In this document: positions 8,265 through 16,371 of the stretch, in pieces
Layout of the letters: the number at the start of each line of letters is the position of its first letter
Position numbering within the stretch: position 1 is the first letter of the stretch
NCBI RefSeq assembly: GCF_000166135.1
Contig: NC_014666.1
Location: 744,001-808,000, forward strand
Direction: 5' to 3'
DNA from: Pseudofrankia inefficax
GTDB taxonomy: Bacteria; Actinomycetota; Actinomycetes; Frankiales; Frankiaceae
DNA length: 64,000 nucleotides
Notes under the pieces: generated by a model
Told to the model about the DNA's origin: nothing
Seen by the model: only the letters and a program-made list of their open reading frames with translations
Database searches by the model: none
Position numbers and translations under genes: made by a program

Positions 8265-9119
8265 ATGACCCAGCTTAACGAGGTCGCCCCGCATCACTCC
8301 ACGCGCTGCGGCACCCAGTCCCGGTCGGCCGCCGAGGACATCAGGGGCACCGTGCCGGATGTCGGGGCGTACTGCTTCCTGCCGTCCGCGGGGCCGTGGC
8401 CGCACCAGGTCCCGCCGGCTGACCCGGGCCTCTTCCCAGAGCTGCCCGGCGCCAGAATGCAGCTCTACCGCCCGTACCCGGGCCAGCCGACCAACGAGCC
8501 GGCGTTCTTCTGGGACACGACCCGGCGGCGGATCTACCGCGCGTCGCGGGGTGGCTGGCAGGCTGCCGGCCCCAGGGAGTGGTTCCTCGGCGTCTGCGTG
8601 CACGGCCGGCACGACACCTGCTGCGGCCTGCGTGGCGGTGGCTTCCTGCGCCGGGTCAAGACCCTCGCCCCCGAGGCCCCCGTGTACGGCGTGAGCCACC
8701 TCGGCGGGGACCGTTTCTCCGCGACCGCGATCCTGCTGCCCGGTGGGTACCTGCTCGGCCGGCTGGACGAGCTGGACGACGAACAGGTCCGTGACCTGGT
8801 CGAGCACGGCCTGCTGCCGCTCGGCCACGTGCGTGGCCGGCTCGGGTCGACCCAGGCCGAGTCCGTGGCGGAGATCTGGTACCGGGAGCTGTTCGGGCAC
8901 CGGGATCCGCTGACGCCGCCCACGACCACCGTCGTCAGCGTGCCCGGCGACCGGGGCTGGTCCGAGGTGGTGGTCGAGGCGCACGAGGGCAGGTGGCGGC
9001 TGGCGATCTCGCGCGAGCAGCGCGGCGAGCGGCCGATCCAGTACACCTGCGCCGCCCCGCTCAGCCGTCCTGTCTACGGCTGGGAGGTCGACGTTCTGGA
9101 GGAGGCCGGAGCGGCCTGA
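8265..9119 (+). CDS. Sucrase/ferredoxin-like family protein ([2Fe-2S] thioredoxin-fold)
   Basis: Protein of 284 residues of the sucrase/ferredoxin-like family, which carries a thioredoxin-like [2Fe-2S] domain. Visible ligands are C111 and C119 in CVHGRHDTCCG and the H145 block VSHLGGDRFSATAILLPGG, together with the N-terminal RCGTQSRS. The C-terminal third is a beta-rich domain. The enzymatic role of the family is poorly known; electron transfer, for example to a ferric-siderophore reductase, is a reasonable guess given the iron box 240 bases upstream. The ATG at 8265 has only a weak Shine-Dalgarno and overlaps the end of a short upstream frame, so the exact start is uncertain. Confidence 0.8.
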   Translation: MTQLNEVAPHHSTRCGTQSRSAAEDIRGTVPDVGAYCFLPSAGPWPHQVPPADPGLFPELPGARMQLYRPYPGQPTNEPAFFWDTTRRRIYRASRGGWQAAGPREWFLGVCVHGRHDTCCGLRGGGFLRRVKTLAPEAPVYGVSHLGGDRFSATAILLPGGYLLGRLDELDDEQVRDLVEHGLLPLGHVRGRLGSTQAESVAEIWYRELFGHRDPLTPPTTTVVSVPGDRGWSEVVVEAHEGRWRLAISREQRGERPIQYTCAAPLSRPVYGWEVDVLEEAGAA

Positions 9120-9163
9120 GCCGCGGCCGCGACGACCTGCGTCACGGACCGGCGACCTTGGCC

Positions 9164-9184
9164 GTCACCCCGACGAGGGGTGAC
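9164..9184. terminator. Hairpin between convergent genes
   Basis: GTCACCCC-GACGA-GGGGTGAC is a perfect 8-bp stem with a five-base loop in the gap between the rightward ferredoxin-like gene and the leftward JmjC gene. There is no T-run, as is common in high-GC actinomycetes; it could terminate from both sides. Confidence 0.55.
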
Positions 9185-9211
9185 GACGGGCCGGCTCAGC
9201 CCAGCCTCCGC

Positions 9212-10459
9212 TCAGCCCAGCTTCCAGGGCGTCCCACCGGTGACCAGCCCGGTGTAGCCGGCGGCCAGCTCGGGGGTCAGCCCGACGCAGATCCCCTCCC
9301 GGACGAACACGCGCGCGAGCGGCCGGACGTCGAAACCGACCCGGGCCTCGGCGGCCGCCAGATCCACGGGGCAGCCACTGAGCAGCAGCTCGATGGCGGC
9401 CGCGGCCCGGTCGCGAACGGTGATCTTCCTGCCGCCCGCGTAGACCACCAGCTGACCCTCGGACCGCTCCACGTGGGGGGCGAACTCGGTGACGCAGACG
9501 ACGACCTCGGGCTCGTGCGCCGAGGGCAGCGTCGGCGCGTGCCGGGCCGGCGGCCGGGTGCGTTCCCGCGCGGTCAGGAACGCCGCCGGCGGCAGCGAGC
9601 GCACCAGCTCGATCGCCGCGTCCTGCAGGCGCGCGCGTTCGGCCTCCCGCTCCGCGGGTGACCGGGTCAGGTCCGTGCGGAAGAGCTCCTGCTCCCGGGC
9701 CTGGTCGGCGATCCACGTCAGCCAGTCCACCCCGGTCCGCCGGGTGAAGCCGAAGGTGAGGTGCAGACTGACCGGGTCGTCATGCTCGACCCGGGTCGCC
9801 TGGTGCCAGTAGCCGCGCGGGATGTGCAGCACCTCGCCGGCCCGCAGCACTCCCTGCCAGACGGCCTCGGAGCTGGCCACCTCGTTCGGCACGGCGTCGC
9901 GGAACATCGGCGCCGACCGGGTGCTGCCGCGGACGTCCCAGTTCTTCTCGCCGGCCAGCTGGACGATGAGGACGTCGTGGTCGTCCCAGTGCAGTGGGAA
10001 GCCGTCGGCTGACCTGGTCGTCAGGTAGGCGTTCGTCTGCACGAGCTCGCCCGACCACCAGCGCAGCGCGCGGGTGGCGACCTCGACGATCGGGTCGAAC
10101 GTTTCAAGCCCGTCCAGCACGAGCGTCACGCCCGCATCCAGCAGTGCTGTCACGGATGTCGGGTCCAGCGTGCGGACAGCGGGCCGCCGCCGGTTTTCCT
10201 GAACTCGCAGGTATTCGGAAGGATGAAGCTCCCGGCTGTCCTGGAAAAGGCGCAGCCGGGGCGGCTCCACAAATCGACGGGTGACGATATCCAATATTTT
10301 GGACGGCGTCATAATTCGTTCGACCAATGACTGGTCGGCGAACCGTCCAGTCGCGAACTCCCGGCCTAGCGGAGTCGCGTCTGGCCAACCAACCGCGCCC
10401 TCAATTTCTCGGACGAGAAGGTGGTCCAGTGCCTGTGACCCGCGATACAAATTCGTCAA
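9212..10459 (-). CDS. JmjC/cupin_4-type Fe(II)/2-oxoglutarate oxygenase
   Basis: Oxygenase of about 415 residues resembling the ribosomal-oxygenase (ROXA/YcfD) branch of JmjC proteins. The metal triad is visible: H157 and D159 in FPLHWDDHDVL and H219 in HIPRGYWHQATR; LAGEKNWDV follows the HxD as in the family. The C-terminal part (about 300-415) has no cupin features and looks like the winged-helix-type tail of ROX enzymes. Such enzymes hydroxylate side chains of ribosomal proteins or peptides. The only in-frame start before a TAA is TTG 10459, with no clear Shine-Dalgarno. It begins 43 bases after the small peptide gene 10503-10619 on the same strand, which is a candidate substrate. Confidence 0.8.
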   Translation of the reverse strand: MTNLYRGSQALDHLLVREIEGAVGWPDATPLGREFATGRFADQSLVERIMTPSKILDIVTRRFVEPPRLRLFQDSRELHPSEYLRVQENRRRPAVRTLDPTSVTALLDAGVTLVLDGLETFDPIVEVATRALRWWSGELVQTNAYLTTRSADGFPLHWDDHDVLIVQLAGEKNWDVRGSTRSAPMFRDAVPNEVASSEAVWQGVLRAGEVLHIPRGYWHQATRVEHDDPVSLHLTFGFTRRTGVDWLTWIADQAREQELFRTDLTRSPAEREAERARLQDAAIELVRSLPPAAFLTARERTRPPARHAPTLPSAHEPEVVVCVTEFAPHVERSEGQLVVYAGGRKITVRDRAAAAIELLLSGCPVDLAAAEARVGFDVRPLARVFVREGICVGLTPELAAGYTGLVTGGTPWKLG

Positions 10460-10473
10460 CTCTGGTTAGTGGC

Positions 10474-10489
10474 TGGCCGCTTACGGCCA
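10474..10489. promoter_or_regulatory. Intra-operon hairpin between peptide gene and JmjC gene
   Basis: TGGCCG-CTTA-CGGCCA is a perfect 6-bp stem with a four-base loop lying between the stop of the 38-codon peptide gene and the JmjC start. Hairpins in this position often lower read-through so that a peptide is made in excess of its modifying enzyme; that role is inferred. Confidence 0.45.
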
Positions 10490-10502
10490 ATTCCTCGCGA
10501 AC

Positions 10503-10619
10503 TCAGCCGTCGCTGCCGTCGGGGTCCGCCCGCTCGGCGTCGTAGCGGTCCCGTACATCGTCGAGAATTTCGACGGAGACCACGAGATCGTCATCGTTGG
10601 AGTGCTGACAAGGGTTCAC
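10503..10619 (-). CDS. 38-residue acidic peptide, possible substrate/precursor for the JmjC enzyme
   Basis: Short gene not long enough for standard callers. It has GTG 10619 with GGGAGGG five bases upstream, a strong Shine-Dalgarno, and ends at TGA 10505-10503. The peptide starts MNPCQHSNDDDLVVSVEI and ends ERADPDGSDG; it is strongly acidic, with ten Asp, one Cys and one His. There is no signal peptide and no known domain. It sits 43 bases before the JmjC oxygenase, separated by a hairpin, and opposite an MFS exporter. This layout is like a RiPP precursor with its modifying enzyme, or a small regulatory peptide. The coding call rests on the ribosome site and context only. Confidence 0.55.
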   Translation of the reverse strand: MNPCQHSNDDDLVVSVEILDDVRDRYDAERADPDGSDG

Positions 10620-10904
10620 TGAAGCCCTCCCACCGATAGTCGCGCCTTTGGTGTGGGCGCGTCGCAGCAAAATGATAGAGGCCGTAAACCCATTGGCGCA
10701 ACCAGCCCGTGGCGACGAATTCCCCGCCGCCGAAAGTCAAGCCCCCCGGGCGGGTGCCGCGTCGCGCCCGCGCGTTATGCCCGCCTCGCCCCGTACGGTG
10801 GGCAGCGGCCCGCGTCCCCGCAGGTCAGCCGGCCCCCGGCGCGCGGGGCGGGCCTCGCGCCGCGACGTCGGCGGCGAGCGGTGGGTGGCGAGGAGAGGCT
10901 CAGG

Positions 10905-12434
10905 ATGGCGATGACCGACACGGCGGCGCAGGCGGAACCCGGTCCCGGGCCGGAGGGCGGGGCGCCGGGGCCGAGCGGGGCCCGCGGGCCCGGGTGGGCG
11001 GTCCTCGTCGTCTGTTGCCTGGCCCAGTTCATGGTCGTGCTGGACGTCTCGATCGTGAACGTCGCGATGCCGTCGATGCAGAGCGAGCTCGGGCTCTCGC
11101 CGAGTGGCCTGCAGTGGGTGGCCAACGCCTACACCCTCGCGTTCGCCGGGCTCCTGCTGTTCGGCGGCCGGGCCGGGGACCTGTTCGGCCGCCGCCTCGT
11201 GCTGATCGTGGGCCTGGTGCTGTTCACGGTGGCGAGCCTGGTCGGCGGCCTGTCGCAGGGCCCGGCGACGCTGATCCTCGCTCGCGCGGCGCAGGGGGTG
11301 GGCGCCGCGGTGCTGACGCCGGCCACGCTGAGCCTGCTGACGACGTCGTTCACCGAGGCCCGGGAGCGGGCCAGGGCGATCGGACTGTGGGGCGCCACGG
11401 CGGCGGGCGGCGGCGCGTGCGGCGCCTTCATCGGCGGCGTGCTGACCGACCTGGCCAGCTGGCGCTGGGTGCTCTTCGTCAACGTCCCGATCGGCGTGCT
11501 GCTGCTGGTCGGTGCCAGGATCGTGCTCGCCGAGTCGCGCGGCCAGGTCAGCCGGCTGCGCGACCTGGACGTGCCGGGCACCCTGCTCGTCACCGCCGGG
11601 CTGGGCGTGCTGGTCTTCGGGATCGTGCATGCCGAGGACCACCCGTGGGGATCGGCGGGGACGGCCGGCTGCCTGGCCGGTGGGGCGGCGCTGCTGGCGG
11701 CGTTCGTCGCGGTCGAGGCACGCGGCGCGAACCCGCTGGTGCCGCTGTCGATCTTCCGGATGCGCGCGCTCACGGTCGCGAACCTCGTGGTGCTGTTCCT
11801 CGGCGCGGCGACGTTCGCGCTGTTCTACTTCCTGACGCTGTTCCTCCAGGAGGTACGGGGGATGAGCCCGCTGGCCGGTGGAACCGCCCTGCTCGTGATC
11901 CCAGTCATGATCATCACCGGTTCGCAGATCGCCTCCCGGCTGGTCGGCCGGGTCGGCGCCCGGCCGCTGATCCTGGCCGGCTCCCTGGTCGGGACGGCCG
12001 GGTTCGGGTGGCTCACCCAGATCTCGGCGGACGGCTCCTACTGGACGCAGGTGCTCGGCCCCGGGCTGCTGATCGGCCTGGGCGCCGGCACCAACATGGT
12101 CGCGACCACCAGCGCCGCCACGACCGGCGTCCCGGGGCGGCTGGCCGGGCTGGCCTCCGGCCTGATCAACACCGGCCGCCAGATGGGCGCCGCGATCGGG
12201 CTCGCCGTGCTCACGACGGTCGCCGCGAGCCGGACGGCGTCGCTGCGCTCCCACGGCGTGGCCCGCCCGGTGGCGCTGACCTCCGGCTATGCCCGCGGCA
12301 TCGCGGTCGCCGCGGGCCTGATGGTCGCGGCCGGGCTGCTCGCGCTCGCCCTGCCGCGTCGTGCCGCGACACCGCGGGTCGTCGTCACGCCGTCGGCCGA
12401 CGCCGACCCCGCGCTCGCCGCCGAGGCGGGCTGA
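10905..12434 (+). CDS. MFS drug/metabolite exporter, DHA2 (14-helix) family
   Basis: Transporter of 509 residues. After a Pro/Gly-rich start come about fourteen hydrophobic helices with the DHA2 signatures MVVLDVSIVNVAMPSM (motif D1), GGRAGDLFGRR (motif A) and GAAVLTPATLSLL (motif C-like region). It should expel small molecules using the proton gradient. GAGGAGAGG lies 7-15 bases before ATG 10905; a second in-frame ATG at 10911 is possible. It is divergent from the peptide/JmjC pair with a 285-base promoter region between them, which may mean shared control, but the substrate cannot be read from sequence. Confidence 0.88.
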   Translation: MAMTDTAAQAEPGPGPEGGAPGPSGARGPGWAVLVVCCLAQFMVVLDVSIVNVAMPSMQSELGLSPSGLQWVANAYTLAFAGLLLFGGRAGDLFGRRLVLIVGLVLFTVASLVGGLSQGPATLILARAAQGVGAAVLTPATLSLLTTSFTEARERARAIGLWGATAAGGGACGAFIGGVLTDLASWRWVLFVNVPIGVLLLVGARIVLAESRGQVSRLRDLDVPGTLLVTAGLGVLVFGIVHAEDHPWGSAGTAGCLAGGAALLAAFVAVEARGANPLVPLSIFRMRALTVANLVVLFLGAATFALFYFLTLFLQEVRGMSPLAGGTALLVIPVMIITGSQIASRLVGRVGARPLILAGSLVGTAGFGWLTQISADGSYWTQVLGPGLLIGLGAGTNMVATTSAATTGVPGRLAGLASGLINTGRQMGAAIGLAVLTTVAASRTASLRSHGVARPVALTSGYARGIAVAAGLMVAAGLLALALPRRAATPRVVVTPSADADPALAAEAG

Positions 12435-12441
12435 GCGCCGG

Positions 12442-13398
12442 CTAGACCTCTTCCGGCCGCGGCGGCAGGACGCGCAGCATCGCGACGCACTCGAAGACCG
12501 CGCACAGCCGGCCGTCGGCCCGGAAGACCTCGCCGCGCCCCAGCACCCGGCCTCGCCCGGCATGCGGCGAGGACACCCGCACCAGATGCCACTCCCGCGC
12601 GTCCAGCTCCTCGACGAACGTGACGGTCTCGGCGATGATGTTCGCCGCCAGCCGAGACCCCGGGGCGATCCTGACCTCGCCGCGCGCCACGTGGTCGGCC
12701 ATCACCCGAGGGACCAGCAGTGGTTCGCTGGCGTACGCCGCGAGTGCCCGGGCCACCGTGGGGTCGTCCGGCGCCGCCGGAATCCGCTGCCAGTGGTCGA
12801 CCGAGAACGGTGTCGGGCCCGGGCCGGTGCGGACCTCCCACGGCATCATCGGGTGGTCGACCGGCCGGGCCGCCTCGGGCCCGGTCCACCCCTCGGGCCG
12901 GTCGGGCTCGTGCCGCACGAAGTCCGGCCCGTCCGCGGCGAGCAGCACGTCGCTGCGGCTGATGGCGCGGCCGTCCTGGCGGAAGGTCAGGGTCAGGTTC
13001 GCGAACGTCCGGCCCGCCTGCAGCCATTCGAAGTCGGCGTCCACCGGCCGCTCCCAGCGGCTGGGGTTCGGGAAGACCGCGTGCAGCGTCTGGACGCTCC
13101 TTCCCGGCGCCAGCCGTTCGGCGAGCACGATCTGCTGCGCGAGCTGCTGGGCGCCCAGCACGCCGCCGAAGGCGTTCGGCAGTGAGCGCACCGGCACCGG
13201 GGGCGTGACGTCGCCGGCGAGGTCGAGTACCGCGAGCACCTCGGCGAGCGTGCCGAACTGGCGGAGCCCCGCCGCCGGTTCGGAATGGCGAGGCAGCGGC
13301 AGGTCCGGCCCGCTCGTCGCTGTCGCGGCGAGCTGGGCCATGGCGGCGACCAGCTCGTCCGTGCCCGCGCTCTCCGCGTCGACAGTGCTCGCGCTCAA
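12442..13398 (-). CDS. Acyl-CoA thioesterase II (TesB-like, double hotdog)
   Basis: Protein of about 318 residues hydrolysing acyl-CoA. Two hotdog domains are seen: the first contains FGGVLGAQQLAQQIVLAERL and LHAVFPNPSRWERPVD, the second SPHAGRGRVLGRGEVFRADGRLCAVFECVAMLR. The catalytic Asp/Gln/Thr positions cannot be fixed by eye. The start is uncertain: TTG 13398 has GGGGG just upstream and is used here, ATG 13341 and GTG 13458 are alternatives, and the residues before 13398 are Arg-rich and look non-coding. It lies downstream of the SulP gene on the same strand and tail-to-tail with the MFS gene, seven bases apart. Confidence 0.8.
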   Translation of the reverse strand: MSASTVDAESAGTDELVAAMAQLAATATSGPDLPLPRHSEPAAGLRQFGTLAEVLAVLDLAGDVTPPVPVRSLPNAFGGVLGAQQLAQQIVLAERLAPGRSVQTLHAVFPNPSRWERPVDADFEWLQAGRTFANLTLTFRQDGRAISRSDVLLAADGPDFVRHEPDRPEGWTGPEAARPVDHPMMPWEVRTGPGPTPFSVDHWQRIPAAPDDPTVARALAAYASEPLLVPRVMADHVARGEVRIAPGSRLAANIIAETVTFVEELDAREWHLVRVSSPHAGRGRVLGRGEVFRADGRLCAVFECVAMLRVLPPRPEEV

Positions 13399-13625
13399 CG
13401 GACCCCCATCCCGCTTCCAGGCGCGGCGCGAGGAGCGGCGACGTCGCCGGAAGGCCACCAGAACAGCCGGAAGCCCGCGCGTGGCCGGTGCGGCCTGGCG
13501 GCGGGCACGGCCTCCACTATCTGGGCCGTGCCGCGATGGGCGACGCGCTCAGTGACCGAACCCACGCGTCGTCCCGCCGCCGCGGACGGCCCGCGGCGGA
13601 CGGCGGCGGGACTGGCCGCGGGACC

Positions 13626-15185
13626 CTAGGCGCCGGTGTCGCTCGGGCGCAGGGAGCGCAGCATCGCGGCGCTGGCGCGGTCGACCCCGGTCAGCACGGC
13701 GACGCTGCCGCGCTCCTCGTAGCGGTGCAGCACATCGTCGAGCGCGGCGGCGGCCGCCGAGTCGAGCACGTCCGCGTCGGACAGGTCGATCACCACTCTG
13801 GCCGGATCGTGACCGAAGTCGAACGCCGTCGCCAGATCGTTCGTGGACGCGAAGAACAGCGGTCCCTGGACGGCGTAGATCCGCTCGGTGCCGTCCGGGT
13901 CCAGCACACTCGTCACGTTCGTCAGGTGCGCGACCTTGCGGGTGAACAGCAGGGCCTCCAGCACGACGCCGACGACCACCCCGTAGGCGAGGTCGTGGGT
14001 CGGCACGACGACGGCGACGGTCGCCACCATCACGAGCGTCTCGGTAACCGGTACTCGACGCAGCGTCGCTGGCCGCACGCTGTTCCAGTCGAACGTCATC
14101 GCCGCGACGATGACCATGACGGCCGCCAGAGCCGACATCGGGATGAGCCGGACGACGGAGTGCAGCGGCAGGACCAGCAGCAGCAGGAAGCCGCCCGCCG
14201 CGAAGGTCGACAGCCGGCGCCGGCCGCCGGTGGACACGTTGAGGATCGCCTGGCCGATCATCGCGCAGCCGCCCATGCCGCCGAAGAAGCCGCTGACCAC
14301 GTTGGCGATGCCCAGGCCCCACGCCTCCCGGTGCGGGTTGTGGGTCGAGTCGGTCATCTTGTCGATGATCTGGGCGGTCAGCAGGGTCTCGAGCAGCCCG
14401 ACGGCCGTCAGCGCCAGCACGTACGGAAGGATGATCCGCACGGTGTCCCAGTCCATCGGGACGTGCGGCAGGGTGGGCGTCGGCAGGCCGGTGGGCAGCT
14501 GGCCCTCGTCGCCGACGGTGGGCACCTTGAGGTGGAAGGTGGTCGTCGCGAGCGTCAGCAGGGCCACGGCGACCAAGGGCGCCGGCACCGCCTTCGTCAG
14601 CCGGGGCAGCGTGACCAACACGAACAGGCCAACCGCGACCAGCGGGTACACCCGCCAGCCGTGCCTGAACACGTGCGGCATCTGCGCGGTGAAGATCAGG
14701 ATCGCGAGCGCGTTGACGAAACCGATCATGACGGTGCGTGGCACGAACCGGATCAGCCGCGCGATGCCCACCAGGCCGAGCACGAACATCAGCACACCGA
14801 CGGCGATCGTCGTCGCCAGCAGGTACTGGAAGCCGTGCTGGCGGACCAGCGGGGCGGCGACGAGCGCCATCGAGCCGGCCGCGGCGGAGATCATCGCCGG
14901 GCGCCCGCCGGTGAAGGCGATCACCGTGCAGATGATGAACGACGTGAACAGGCCGACGGCCGGGTCCACGCCGGCGACGACCGAGAAGGAGATCGTCTCG
15001 GGGATCAGGGCCAGCGCCGTCACGAGTCCGGCCACCAGCTCGACGCCCGCGACCCGAGGCCCCGGCACCGCCCGGCGCAACGCGGGGAGCGCGTCACGCA
15101 ACAGCGGCAGCGTGGCCAGTGCGCCGCGGGGCGGCTGCCGGGCCGGGGTCGACGGCACCGGGGCGGAGCCGGGCAGTGCGGACAT
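13626..15185 (-). CDS. SulP-family anion transporter with STAS domain
   Basis: Membrane transporter of 519 residues for sulfate, bicarbonate or another anion. It has roughly ten to twelve hydrophobic helices, starting with VAGVELVAGLVTALALIPET (the SulP signature region) and GRPAMISAAAGSMALV, followed by a C-terminal STAS domain with VIDLSDADVLDSAAAAALD. The Ser in the SDADVLDS-type loop is the usual site of STAS regulation. ATG 15185 has GAGG about ten bases upstream; the earlier open frame to 15380 is not coding in character. The anion cannot be assigned. Confidence 0.88.
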   Translation of the reverse strand: MSALPGSAPVPSTPARQPPRGALATLPLLRDALPALRRAVPGPRVAGVELVAGLVTALALIPETISFSVVAGVDPAVGLFTSFIICTVIAFTGGRPAMISAAAGSMALVAAPLVRQHGFQYLLATTIAVGVLMFVLGLVGIARLIRFVPRTVMIGFVNALAILIFTAQMPHVFRHGWRVYPLVAVGLFVLVTLPRLTKAVPAPLVAVALLTLATTTFHLKVPTVGDEGQLPTGLPTPTLPHVPMDWDTVRIILPYVLALTAVGLLETLLTAQIIDKMTDSTHNPHREAWGLGIANVVSGFFGGMGGCAMIGQAILNVSTGGRRRLSTFAAGGFLLLLVLPLHSVVRLIPMSALAAVMVIVAAMTFDWNSVRPATLRRVPVTETLVMVATVAVVVPTHDLAYGVVVGVVLEALLFTRKVAHLTNVTSVLDPDGTERIYAVQGPLFFASTNDLATAFDFGHDPARVVIDLSDADVLDSAAAAALDDVLHRYEERGSVAVLTGVDRASAAMLRSLRPSDTGA

Positions 15186-15479
15186 CTGAGAAACCTCACA
15201 CGAGCGGCGGCACCGGTAGCAAGGCGTCCCGGGCGGACGTGCACGGCGCCCGGCGGTGCTGAGCGGACCGGTCTGCGGCGGGAGGACCGGCTCCGGCCGA
15301 GGGCGTGGGGCATGGCGCCCCTCGTCGCAGCGCCGGGCGAGCGACCCGTCGAAACGACCAGAAGCGTATCTAATGCGCAACCGCTGATCATCTACTGACG
15401 TCCGCGCCGGTCCGTCCGGACATCTCCCGCCGCAGGTCGCGCCGTCGGCGGCGAGGGTCGAGCCGGCGCCGGGCCGGCG

Positions 15480-16295
15480 CTACGCCTGCGGGGCGCCGAG
15501 GCGCTGCAGGTCGAACTCCATCTGCTGGATCTCGGCCGACTGCACGACGACCATCGCCTTCGCCAGCGCGCGCACCTTGTCCTGGTCCGCGTGCTGGGCC
15601 GCGTACTGCGCCATCAGGACCCCGCCGCGGTGGTGGTGGATCATGAGGGTGAGGAACCGCACATCGGAGTCCCGGCCGGTGGACGCCGCGAGCCGCGCCA
15701 GCTCCGAGTCGCCGGCCATCCCCGGCATCCGGACCCCGTCGGTTCCTACCGGGGTGCCCAGCGAGCCGCCACCCGCCATCCCGGGCATGTGTGCCATGTC
15801 GTCGGCGGCCGTGCCGGTGCCACCCATCCAGATCATCGGCGCGCCGACGGTCGACTGGGTGAGCCCCCAGTCGGCCAGCCAGGACCCCATGACGCCGATC
15901 TCGCGCTGCTGGGTGAGCGCGATGTCCTGGCCCATCGCGACCGACTGCGGGTCGGCACCGTGGCTGAACTCGAGCATGCCCATCTGCACGGCCTGGCCGT
16001 GGTGCTCGGACATGTCGCGCAGGAAGCCGGCGTCCACCGAGCCGTTGCCCGGCGCGCCGTTCGTGAGCCCGCGCAGCCCGAACCCGGCGGCGACCAGAGC
16101 GGCCGCCAGTACGACCACGAGCGGTGCCCAGACCAGCCGGGAGCGACGCCCCCGGGCCGGCGCCGCGTCGTCCGCCCGCACGTCCCGCGCTGGCAGGTCG
16201 CCGGCCCGCCCCTCGGTCACCGGCCGGTCGGTCGCCGGCACGTCGTCGGGCGGCGCCTCGGTGCGCTGCGCGGAAACCATCCCGTTGTCTGCCAC
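15480..16295 (-). CDS. Membrane-anchored DUF305 protein
   Basis: Protein of 271 residues with a cytoplasmic Asp/Pro-rich N-terminus, one membrane helix LVWAPLVVVLAAALVAAGFGL and an outside domain of the DUF305 type. Family marks are FLRDMSEHHGQAVQMGMLE and MIHHHRGGVLMAQYAAQHA, two His-rich helices of a ferritin-like fold. Met- and Gly-rich text between them (MPGMAGGG) is compatible with copper binding. DUF305 proteins are often near copper-handling genes, but none is seen here. Start could be 16295 or ATG 16280. Confidence 0.82.
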   Translation of the reverse strand: MADNGMVSAQRTEAPPDDVPATDRPVTEGRAGDLPARDVRADDAAPARGRRSRLVWAPLVVVLAAALVAAGFGLRGLTNGAPGNGSVDAGFLRDMSEHHGQAVQMGMLEFSHGADPQSVAMGQDIALTQQREIGVMGSWLADWGLTQSTVGAPMIWMGGTGTAADDMAHMPGMAGGGSLGTPVGTDGVRMPGMAGDSELARLAASTGRDSDVRFLTLMIHHHRGGVLMAQYAAQHADQDKVRALAKAMVVVQSAEIQQMEFDLQRLGAPQA

Positions 16296-16371
16296 GGCGA
16301 CCAGGCTAGTCCCGTCGGCGCCGCGGCCGCCCTCGGCGCGGTCGTGGTGGCTCGGTCGTGGCGGTACGGGC

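Noticed and set aside
8062-8268. 68-codon frame coupled to the ferredoxin-like gene
   Set aside because: It is low-complexity Thr/Ser/Arg text made by hairpin repeats and has no Shine-Dalgarno; kept only as a finding about the leader.
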